From: Bacteroidaceae bacterium
GTDB lineage: Bacteria; Bacteroidota; Bacteroidia; Bacteroidales; Bacteroidaceae
Direction of reading: 5' to 3'
Length of the DNA stretch: 6,690 bases
Assembly (NCBI GenBank): GCA_023227685.1
Contig: JALNVG010000133.1
Location: 1 to 6,690, forward strand
Shown: one piece after another, positions 1-6,653 of the stretch
How the letters are laid out: each line of letters starts with the position of its first letter
How positions within the stretch are numbered: position 1 is the stretch's first letter
Program-made: the position numbers and the translations under genes
The notes under the pieces: model-generated
The model's database searches: none
Seen by the model: only the letters and a program-made list of their open reading frames with translations
What the model was told of the DNA's origin: nothing

Positions 1-1581
1 CTCAAGGCGTACGATATTATAAGGCGATGTAGCGGCAATTTTTTTCAATTGTTTTGAAAAGGCATCTCCTGCATAATGGTTGTCAACAAGCATCCTCAAT
101 CCGAGTGATTGTACATTCGGATTCTTATCACCTAAACATTTCAGCCATGTTTTATTATCACCTTTTTCTAAAGTGACGGATAGAGTGAGGCGGTTCATCC
201 TTTTCGCATCCGAAACAAACCGTACCGTGGGGTCGCCCATCAAATGGCCCTCGAGACTGCAAACCAGTGCGTTGTATTGTCCCACACGTAGTCCGCAACC
301 CAATGTTCCGATCAAATCCGTTGTCCAACGGTCTTGAAGCACGTTACGGGTGTTTCCTTGCACAGCAAGTGTTTTCCCGTCGTTGAACAAGTAATGCCCC
401 GCCACGTAATCGGAATCTTGGAAGGACCCGTTGTAGCACGCGTTTAAAATGACGAATTCGGGAAACGTTTTTATACCTTTCAAATCTGAGGTGGAAATAT
501 ATTGATCGGCATAGAACATCGAGTCGATCTTTATCACCGAATCACTTCTTATTTTATCGAAGAATGAAGGAAGTAAGCCGTATTTATGATGAAAATAAGC
601 AATAATAGAATCCAGCTGCTCACCCTTCTTCAACGCTTTTCGTACATCGGTATTGATCTCGTTCTTTATCACCGTATATCTGGAATCAAAGTCTATGCCC
701 GGCATATTGTTATTAATCAACTGCCTGGTAGGCATACCATGTTCGTTGAAAATAAAGATATCCGTATTTTTACGTTGCAATGCGTCCAGCAATTTATTCC
801 TCATCACAGGATTCATCCTGAAATCGTATTGTTTAAAAGTGTCGGATCGCTTGAAAGCCGCCGGAAATTCTTCGCGGAGTTGCTTTCCTTCATCCAGCCA
901 TGCCGTGAGACATTCCGAGTTGTAACCGGCTCCTGTGAATGAAATGATATTATCTGCCGGATTCATTCGTTTCTTTGCAGCCGCGGCCTTCGATAAGAAA
1001 TCGGAGATGGCCAGGTATTTATCGCCTCCCATTGCTTCCGGATACATAATTCTGGCAGAATAGTAAGTCGGTGAAATCCGTTGTTCGCAATCCGACCGTA
1101 ACTTAAAATAGAAACGCGAAGGATGGATCGAATCTTGCGACAAGAAGTCAAACTTCAAATTCAAATCATCATAATAGCGATCGCTCGGCACTGAAGATTC
1201 GTCTATCGGAAACTTCGTTTCATCCATTTTGAAAGCCGTTGTCAGATGTTGTGCATTTCTCACGAAAGCAATGGGTATATCACCGATAAGCACAATACCT
1301 TCCAAGGTGGGATCTTTCTTATACAAATCGGCCAGCACCTTTCTTATCTGTTGCGGATTTTCCCAATTCCCGTGCAGCAGGTAAGTGTACAAGCCATCGT
1401 CATCAATCGCTTTTTCATAGGCAAGCAGGGCCTTATTGCTCTTGTGATAAGTAGTTTCGTCTACTACGATAGCGAACGATGTCGGTTGCCGGTGTGAATT
1501 CCGGGCGGCAGCCATCCCTGCATCGAGTAGCAAAATGCTGATGAGCAATAGAACACTTACGATATATCTTTTCATACTCAT
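1..1581 (-). CDS. Secreted C25 (gingipain-like) cysteine peptidase, second copy, cut by the left window edge
   Basis: Probable cysteine endopeptidase of the caspase-like fold. The frame stays open from the ATG at 1581 to base 1 (527 codons, no stop), so the gene runs off the window. A paralogue of the 727-residue neighbour, it should lack roughly the last 200 residues. Seen: a hydrophobic signal peptide at residues 1-25 with cleavage near Met-Ala-Ala-Ala and no lipobox; Gly-Asp-Ile-Pro-Ile at 100-104; Val-Pro-Ser-Asp-Arg at 131-135; candidate catalytic His281 in Asn-Glu-His-Gly; candidate nucleophile Cys382 in Asn-Ala-Cys-Tyr-Asn-Gly; Gly-Asp-Pro at 449-451, which closes the catalytic part. 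After that a helical region like the HEAT-like part of the neighbour begins. The start abuts the upstream stop (TAAATG); Met3 is an alternative start six bases later. Family knowledge: C25 enzymes use a His/Cys dyad. Substrate, specificity and activity are not shown by the sequence. Confidence 0.82.
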   Translation of the reverse strand, partial: MSMKRYIVSVLLLISILLLDAGMAAARNSHRQPTSFAIVVDETTYHKSNKALLAYEKAIDDDGLYTYLLHGNWENPQQIRKVLADLYKKDPTLEGIVLIGDIPIAFVRNAQHLTTAFKMDETKFPIDESSVPSDRYYDDLNLKFDFLSQDSIHPSRFYFKLRSDCEQRISPTYYSARIMYPEAMGGDKYLAISDFLSKAAAAKKRMNPADNIISFTGAGYNSECLTAWLDEGKQLREEFPAAFKRSDTFKQYDFRMNPVMRNKLLDALQRKNTDIFIFNEHGMPTRQLINNNMPGIDFDSRYTVIKNEINTDVRKALKKGEQLDSIIAYFHHKYGLLPSFFDKIRSDSVIKIDSMFYADQYISTSDLKGIKTFPEFVILNACYNGSFQDSDYVAGHYLFNDGKTLAVQGNTRNVLQDRWTTDLIGTLGCGLRVGQYNALVCSLEGHLMGDPTVRFVSDAKRMNRLTLSVTLEKGDNKTWLKCLGDKNPNVQSLGLRMLVDNHYAGDAFSKQLKKIAATSPYNIVRLE

Positions 1582-1584
1582 TTA
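1579..1584 (-). other. Stop-start junction (TAAATG) between the two peptidase genes
   Basis: The TAA that ends the first peptidase is followed with no spacer by the ATG of the second; a further in-frame ATG lies six bases on. No Shine-Dalgarno-like purine run precedes either ATG. This suggests coupled translation of the two paralogues by re-initiating ribosomes. Which of the two Mets is used cannot be decided from sequence; both leave a normal signal peptide. Confidence 0.6.
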
Positions 1585-3765
1585 ATCTATTAACCGGTTA
1601 TAGGTACGCGTAGCTTCTTCTCTCAGCAAAGAATCGTTTGATTCGTTATGCATTATCAACAGGCAGGCTTTTGTAATCAGTTCCTTTTTATATGACAATC
1701 TGAACCAAGCCAGTGATTGAAGTACATTGATGCGCAAATTCAACGGTTGTCCGTCATCCATGATAAGACGAATGCAACCTGCTACGGCCGGATGATAAGT
1801 CATGTTTTTAAGAACGCCGGCATAAAAGTTCTTCTTATTCATACTCGCTGTTTTGCTTGTTAGCACAGAGTCCATCTCCTGAAGCATATCAAAAGAAGTC
1901 TTTTCCATAAATTTGTTTTCTTCAGTCTTTTTGTTTCTAAAGTAAGAATGGGCAAAACAACTGTCGGCCACGGCTTTCACCTCCTCCTTCGGATAAAGTT
2001 TGGCTGCCGACTGCACATTAAATACGATTCTTGCCGAAAGCGGTTCATCAATATAAGCATTTATCAAATAAGGCAGATATTCGGGTAGTCCTGTCTTGCC
2101 CATCCGATCAATAGCAATACGGCGGATAAATTCATAAGGATCCTTCACGGCCGGTTTTAATATCGTTTGGAAGTTCGCATCATTCTTCTTTTCCAACAAG
2201 TTGAAACAGGTATAGCGCACCATGGCATAAGACGCAGTCCGGTATTTTTTCAATAGCAGATCGGAAATATGCTTGTATCCCCTTCGATACAGTTCATGCA
2301 AAGCCAGAGATTGTAAAGCACACGGCCGGTCTTTTTGTGTCCATCGAAGCAACTTTCCCGTCGACAAATCCCCGATACGCATATCCGATAAATCAAGAGC
2401 TTTGTCGGAAGAAGTAAAGCGGAAAGTAGGATCACCGATGATATGAGACTCCAGTATATTGATTTCCTGAGCCCACTGTCCGATGCGTGCACCCGATCCG
2501 AGCATGCCCAACAATTCTTCGGATTGTTTGTCTTGCAGAACATTAACGCTGTTGGCGTATGCAGCTGCACAATCTCCCTTTGAAAAGACATAACTTCCTG
2601 CAATGGAATTCTCTTCTCTGAAATCCCCGTTATAGCAGGCATCAAAGATTGCGAACCTCACGTTCGGCCGTATCGAAGGAATATCCTCGAGTACGATGCC
2701 GCGTTTGATATCATTCACGGAATCCTTTTGGGTTATACGTTTATTATCATAACCGGCAAACCAAGTCGAATCAATACCATATTTTTCAGCGTACAGTTTG
2801 TAGTAGTTTCTCAATTCTTCCGGTCTTTTTGAATACCTCCGTGCCAATTCCCGCAGAGATTCTTTCATATAAAAAATATGATTCTCAAAAGAATTCGTCT
2901 CCGGTATTGCCGACAAGTATTGACGGTAGGGCATGCCGTGGCTGTGAAAGATGATAAGATCCAAATCGTTCCGTTTCAATTGTGATATTATTTCGGACTT
3001 CGGATAGCTCCACATATCGTAGCGGTAAAAGGCTGCACGTCCGTCCGCATCGAAAACCTGAGGCAACTGTTCGCGAAGGTTAAATGCCTCCGGGGTCCAA
3101 GCCGTCAGTGAATTAGAAAACGATCCTTCGCCGGTATATGAGACAAACTGATTCAGTTTGTTCTGTTGTTTGTGCAGTCTCACTATCTTTTCCAGATAAT
3201 CGCCCAGTTGCACGTATGGGTTTTCGCCGTTTTTCACCGGTTTGATACGCCCCGAATAGATGTTGCAATCAATATACTGGATCGATGTGGCCGACAGGTT
3301 GTAATAAAAGAAATCGTTATGTGTCGAGTCCTGTTTTATAAAATCGAACTTCAAGCCGAAATCATCATAAAAGCGGTCGCTTGGCACCGATGATTCGATC
3401 ATCGGTGCTTTTTCATCCATCTTAAAGGCAGAAGTGAGGTGTTGCGCTTTGCGTATCAGCGCAATCGGAATATCTCCAACCAGTGCGACACCTTCCAACT
3501 TATCTTTTTTGTACAATCGTATGATTTGTTCTTTCACGCTTTCCGGCGATTTCCATTGATCGGCAATAATAAAAGTAGGCAAACCCTCATCCTCCAATGC
3601 CTGTTGATAATCGAGCAGCTGCTTCCGGCACATGTCAAAAGACTGTTTGTCCACGATAATGGCAAACGAAGATCGCCGGATACGAAGATGCGGATTCAAT
3701 ACCTGTTGTGCTTTAATTGAAAGGCCGTAAAGCGCAAGCAACAAAACAAAAATACTTTTTCTCAT
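1582..3765 (-). CDS. Secreted C25 (gingipain-like) cysteine peptidase with C-terminal HEAT-like repeats
   Basis: Probable secreted cysteine endopeptidase, 727 residues. Seen in order: a signal peptide at about 1-19 ending in Lys-Ala before Gln-Gln, so signal peptidase I and no lipobox; a conserved N-terminal part with Gly-Asp-Ile-Pro-Ile at 97-101 and Val-Pro-Ser-Asp-Arg-Phe-Tyr-Asp-Asp from 127; a Gly-Arg-Ile motif typical of C25 proteins; His276-Gly277 in a His-Ser-His-Gly context after a hydrophobic strand; Cys377 in Asp-Ala-Cys-Tyr-Asn-Gly-Asp-Phe, close to the Ala-Cys-Val-Asn-Gly-Asp-Phe of gingipains; Gly-Asp-Pro at 444-446. From about 470 to the end the protein is helical with HEAT-like periodicity, a possible protein-binding solenoid. 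No type IX secretion C-terminal domain is visible, so a periplasmic location is inferred. It starts 4 bases after the barrel gene and its stop touches the next peptidase start. A role in processing an imported protein or an envelope partner is speculation. The family call is firm; the substrate is unknown. Confidence 0.85.
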   Translation of the reverse strand: MRKSIFVLLLALYGLSIKAQQVLNPHLRIRRSSFAIIVDKQSFDMCRKQLLDYQQALEDEGLPTFIIADQWKSPESVKEQIIRLYKKDKLEGVALVGDIPIALIRKAQHLTSAFKMDEKAPMIESSVPSDRFYDDFGLKFDFIKQDSTHNDFFYYNLSATSIQYIDCNIYSGRIKPVKNGENPYVQLGDYLEKIVRLHKQQNKLNQFVSYTGEGSFSNSLTAWTPEAFNLREQLPQVFDADGRAAFYRYDMWSYPKSEIISQLKRNDLDLIIFHSHGMPYRQYLSAIPETNSFENHIFYMKESLRELARRYSKRPEELRNYYKLYAEKYGIDSTWFAGYDNKRITQKDSVNDIKRGIVLEDIPSIRPNVRFAIFDACYNGDFREENSIAGSYVFSKGDCAAAYANSVNVLQDKQSEELLGMLGSGARIGQWAQEINILESHIIGDPTFRFTSSDKALDLSDMRIGDLSTGKLLRWTQKDRPCALQSLALHELYRRGYKHISDLLLKKYRTASYAMVRYTCFNLLEKKNDANFQTILKPAVKDPYEFIRRIAIDRMGKTGLPEYLPYLINAYIDEPLSARIVFNVQSAAKLYPKEEVKAVADSCFAHSYFRNKKTEENKFMEKTSFDMLQEMDSVLTSKTASMNKKNFYAGVLKNMTYHPAVAGCIRLIMDDGQPLNLRINVLQSLAWFRLSYKKELITKACLLIMHNESNDSLLREEATRTYNRLID
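3384..3413 (+). repeat. Perfect 11-bp inverted repeat plus T-tract, terminator-like on the plus strand, inside a peptidase gene
   Basis: GCACCGATGAT at 3384-3394 and its exact reverse complement ATCATCGGTGC at 3398-3408 flank a 3-base loop (TCG), followed by five Ts at 3409-3413. On plus-strand RNA this has the shape of an intrinsic terminator, antisense to the peptidase gene. On the sense mRNA it is a hairpin over codons 120-127, preceded by five As. The equivalent place in the second peptidase gene (about 1188-1215) encodes similar protein but has no palindrome. The structure is seen directly; any function is inferred, and coincidence from coding constraint is possible. Confidence 0.55.
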
Positions 3766-3769
3766 ATAG

Positions 3770-5335
3770 TTAAAATATAAAGCCGAAATTCAATTCCGCT
3801 ACCGTTCGGTGACCGTAATTGTAGTCACGGGCCTTTGTCCAATTAAAGGTACCGCCTGCATACACCTGGTAACTATCGTTTTCTTTTATCTTTTGAGAGT
3901 ATTTGGCAGAAGCCCTTACCCCATAAGAATCAGAAGTCAGATAGTTGAAATCGCGTTGCATGAAGTCCGTCACGATAGGCGAATCGGCGTTGGCGCCGCC
4001 GTATTTGTATATACCCGAGAGATTTGACGAGTAATTCACATCAGCGGTCAGTAGCACACGTTTGCTCAATTTGTCACAGGCCTTAATGTTCAGCTTACCG
4101 CCCACTGCAACTATCATGTTCTCATATTTCAATTCCGAATGCGGCATGATATACTCATCATTCTGTCTGTTGTATTTTAATGCAGCATGAACATTCCATG
4201 TATATTCACTGCCTCTTTTCTTGTAAAGAGCATATTCGGCGTTGAGCGTATTGGTCTCATACGTCGATCGGATATTCGAATATAAGTCCATCCATCCGCT
4301 TAGGCTTTCCGTGTTGTCGCGTTGATTGATATATTGAATACCGTCAATGCTACGACTCAAAAAATCAACGGATATCATGTGCAGATACTTGGGTCGGTCA
4401 AGATGGAGCGAAGCCATTCCCGTTCTTACCCAGTCTTTCACCGTACCTTCCTTTTTTGGAGTGGAGAATGATACATTGGCATCTTCCACCTTGGCGTTGA
4501 TTGATCCCTGCATGATGAATTTCACTCCGCAGTTGGAATAAAAATACTGCAAAGCCCCGCCTACGTCATTTCCTTCGTAGTTTGTCGTACGTCCGGCGCC
4601 TAAGCCCTTTACTGATGTCCCCAAACCGTACAAGGCATAATAAGTCTGATCCACATAGTCATTAATGTTCGTCATATTAGATTCCTCTTTCAAAGAGAAA
4701 TATTCCAGGTTCACACCCAGATGATGGTGCTCGTTGAAAGCATAAGTGACACCTGGCTTCAAGTCCAGATACATCAATCGGTTTTCGGTACGCGGGTCGC
4801 GTTGCTTTGCGCCGAGCTGTGCTTTATAAGAGCCTGAAAGTCCGATAGAAAGAGATTTTGTGATCGGAGTAGCCACTTTGAAGTCCAAATCATAAAACTG
4901 ATTTTTCCAGTCGCTGATATTCGTATCCGCTACGTAATAGGGCATGCCCCGATAAGGATCGATGATGGAAGCGTTATAATCGGAACCGGTCACCTTTTCT
5001 TTTGTAAAGGCAAATTTACCCCATACATAAGTCTTACCCAGATTTATCGCGCCTTCGGTATTTATAAAAAGGTTATTATTCTTTTCGCCTTGTTGCGGTC
5101 TGCGAAAAATACCTTTATTCCATTTATATCCTATATTCAAATCATTGTATGTTTCGTGGTCTTCAAAGATCAGTCCCGATGCATTGGCAGATTGCATCCA
5201 GCTGCTCTTGTCTTTAGTCAGGTCTAAAGCCGCAGCTGTTCGCGATTTATCTCCTTGGGCAAAAACTTTTGGCGCAATGCCCGATGCCGAGAATAGCAGG
5301 CTTCCTAATATGATATATTTTATTTTATTTTTCAT
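3770..5335 (-). CDS. DUF6850-type outer-membrane beta-barrel protein
   Basis: Probable outer-membrane beta-barrel of 521 residues, of a family without assigned function. Seen: a signal peptide at 1-26 ending Val-Phe-Ala before Gln27; a Ser-Ser-Trp-Met-Gln-Ser-Ala-Asn-Ala-Ser-Gly segment shortly after, recalled as a hallmark of the DUF6850 family; many alternating polar/aromatic strands separated by charged turns, such as the Arg-Gly-Met-Pro-Tyr-Tyr-Val-Ala-Asp and Gly-Ala-Lys-Gln-Arg-Asp-Pro-Arg stretches; and a last strand ending in Phe-Gly-Phe-Ile-Phe, the aromatic C-terminus recognised by the barrel assembly machinery. There are few cysteines and no internal hydrophobic helix. It follows the DUF4876 lipoprotein gene by 34 bases and precedes the first peptidase by 4. 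The pairing suggests that lipoprotein and barrel work together at the outer membrane. Whether it is a channel, an anchor or a peptidase target cannot be told. The family name rests on remembered sequence features, not a search. Confidence 0.82.
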   Translation of the reverse strand: MKNKIKYIILGSLLFSASGIAPKVFAQGDKSRTAAALDLTKDKSSWMQSANASGLIFEDHETYNDLNIGYKWNKGIFRRPQQGEKNNNLFINTEGAINLGKTYVWGKFAFTKEKVTGSDYNASIIDPYRGMPYYVADTNISDWKNQFYDLDFKVATPITKSLSIGLSGSYKAQLGAKQRDPRTENRLMYLDLKPGVTYAFNEHHHLGVNLEYFSLKEESNMTNINDYVDQTYYALYGLGTSVKGLGAGRTTNYEGNDVGGALQYFYSNCGVKFIMQGSINAKVEDANVSFSTPKKEGTVKDWVRTGMASLHLDRPKYLHMISVDFLSRSIDGIQYINQRDNTESLSGWMDLYSNIRSTYETNTLNAEYALYKKRGSEYTWNVHAALKYNRQNDEYIMPHSELKYENMIVAVGGKLNIKACDKLSKRVLLTADVNYSSNLSGIYKYGGANADSPIVTDFMQRDFNYLTSDSYGVRASAKYSQKIKENDSYQVYAGGTFNWTKARDYNYGHRTVAELNFGFIF

Positions 5336-5369
5336 TTTCTTTCTTATAAAAAATTCTTACTACCATTTT
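5336..5369 (-). other. A-rich 34-base spacer before the barrel gene
   Basis: The longest spacer in the window, between the lipoprotein stop and the barrel start. On the coding strand it ends in an A-rich run (AAGAAAGAAA) just before the ATG, the usual look of translation starts in Bacteroidota, which rely on A-rich leaders rather than Shine-Dalgarno pairing. I see no hairpin or promoter in it, which supports co-transcription of the flanking genes. Confidence 0.5.
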
Positions 5370-6635
5370 TTATTTACCGATGAGTGTATGATTCCATGAA
5401 GGCATCTTTGTACCGTATCTGCGAAGTTCAGGCACTACACCCCTTTGAAAATCATCCGTACTATTATTCGTATCCTTAAAGATCATCGAACCGCAATCCT
5501 GATAAACATAATCTCCATTGTCATCAGTCAACGGGTAGCGGGCCACGCCCAAAGAACAATAAGTAGAACCCACATACGTCATGCCTGCATCAAGCACGCC
5601 CGGCACACGTTTGGCATTAATCATCGTTTCGTTTTGTCCGGCTTCTACCGCATCAAGCACATAAGTGATAGGGATTTTCGCATAGAGGGTAGCATATTTT
5701 GATCCAAAATCACGTGTGCTCAAATTTTCATTTCCCACAGGGTCGTATGTATCTCCTTTGGGAACTTGGAAAATTACATATGCTCCACCGAATACCGAAG
5801 TCAGATACTGCGGCGTACTTCCCTTTTCCGCTTTGCCGTTATAAAAGACATGAACCATATCTACAGCCGGCTGGTCGGGATATTTTTTATTATTCATGTT
5901 AAATTCAAATTCCGAAGAACTGCAATCCACGGGAGAATTAGGACAATAGATCGGCAGTTTATGATTGGCTGCGAATTGGGAGATGACGCATGATTCACCC
6001 GGCTTTAGCGGATAATCCGTTCCCGAGCCAGGAAATTTCCAAACTCTGTTGCCATAGCAATAGTTATCACCATCCGAAGTCGGCCAAACAGGGAGTTTAG
6101 TTGTAGCGGTCGTTGGTGTTAACTCTGCAAAATAGATACCATCCAGATAAAGAGTGTTCGAAGAGTTGTTGTACAGCTCATAGAACTGATTGCGGAAATA
6201 ATATTTAGGTGATCCCGCATAAAAGATTTCCTTAAAGATAAGCGGACTTATTTTCAACCCGCCTACGGTGATATTGATCGAATTCGCCCCTTTGTACAAA
6301 GGTTTGTTAACCAATGTGCCGTTCAAGTAATATTCATCCCCGTTGCTGTCGGTAGTTTTACCGCTTATCGTTACATTATAGATGCCCGGAATTATGCCGC
6401 TCAATTCATTGTTCGTACCGGTCAGCGTTTTTGAAAGATGAATATCTTCAGTGTAGTTATCAAATTTGATTGTCAGACCTTCTGCCGAAACGCCTTCCAC
6501 CGATACATTGGCGGTAACCGCAACAGTCAGCGAATCTACTTTCTCCGCATCAAAAGCATCGTTGAATGAATTGCATGAAGCAAACAAGACACATGCAAGT
6601 AATCCGATATAAGTCGTATATATAAATTTTTTCAT
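5370..6635 (-). CDS. DUF4876-type lipoprotein with an Ig-like N-terminus and a lamin-tail-like region
   Basis: Probable envelope lipoprotein of 421 residues. Seen: a short signal sequence with a Leu-Phe-Ala-Ser-Cys lipobox, giving lipidated Cys21 (Phe at -3 is slightly unusual). Residues 36-127 look like one beta-sandwich of the Ig or carboxypeptidase-regulatory type, including a Gly-Ile-Ile-Pro-Gly-Ile-Tyr-Asn-Val turn. Residues 128-170 (Phe-Lys-Glu-Ile-Phe-Tyr ... Phe-Tyr-Glu-Leu-Tyr-Asn-Asn-Ser) resemble the opening of lamin-tail-type domains. Tyr-Pro-Leu-Lys-Pro-Gly-Glu-Ser at 208-215 and the Asn-Asn-Ser-Thr-Asp-Asp-Phe segment near 390 match what I recall of DUF4876 proteins. The mature chain has six cysteines besides the lipidated one (193, 216, 231, 238, 360, 381), enough for three disulfides. 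The gene sits 18 bases after a putative receptor gene and 34 before the DUF6850 barrel, so a surface or outer-membrane accessory role is likely. The ligand is unknown. The residues after Cys21 are not the strongly acidic string of classical Bacteroides surface-export signals, so surface exposure is uncertain. Confidence 0.85.
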   Translation of the reverse strand: MKKFIYTTYIGLLACVLFASCNSFNDAFDAEKVDSLTVAVTANVSVEGVSAEGLTIKFDNYTEDIHLSKTLTGTNNELSGIIPGIYNVTISGKTTDSNGDEYYLNGTLVNKPLYKGANSINITVGGLKISPLIFKEIFYAGSPKYYFRNQFYELYNNSSNTLYLDGIYFAELTPTTATTKLPVWPTSDGDNYCYGNRVWKFPGSGTDYPLKPGESCVISQFAANHKLPIYCPNSPVDCSSSEFEFNMNNKKYPDQPAVDMVHVFYNGKAEKGSTPQYLTSVFGGAYVIFQVPKGDTYDPVGNENLSTRDFGSKYATLYAKIPITYVLDAVEAGQNETMINAKRVPGVLDAGMTYVGSTYCSLGVARYPLTDDNGDYVYQDCGSMIFKDTNNSTDDFQRGVVPELRRYGTKMPSWNHTLIGK

Positions 6636-6653
6636 GTCAATTAATATCTCAAA

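Noticed and set aside
80..942. Plus-strand open frames of 85, 118 and 90 codons (80-337, 586-942, 653-925)
   Set aside because: They lie antisense to the second peptidase gene, whose minus-strand frame is open throughout and encodes conserved motifs. Their products show no recognisable domain.
1..1581. Second peptidase as a degraded pseudogene copy
   Set aside because: The frame is open for 527 codons, both dyad residues are kept, and motif spacing equals that of the first copy. The missing end is only the window boundary.
2250..2645. Minus-strand 131-codon open frame in another phase
   Set aside because: It lies wholly inside the first peptidase gene, across the codon for the candidate catalytic Cys, and its translation shows no domain or signal sequence.
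3143..3161. 8-bp inverted repeat ACAAACTG/CAGTTTGT with a 3-base loop
   Set aside because: A short AT-rich stem inside coding sequence with no clean T-tract on either strand; such repeats are expected by chance in several kilobases.
3384..3420. Possible programmed frameshift: an A-run just before the hairpin on the sense mRNA
   Set aside because: The run GAAAAAG is not in the phase needed for a slippery heptamer (codons read GAT GAA AAA GCA), and the zero frame stays open and homologous to the paralogue on both sides.
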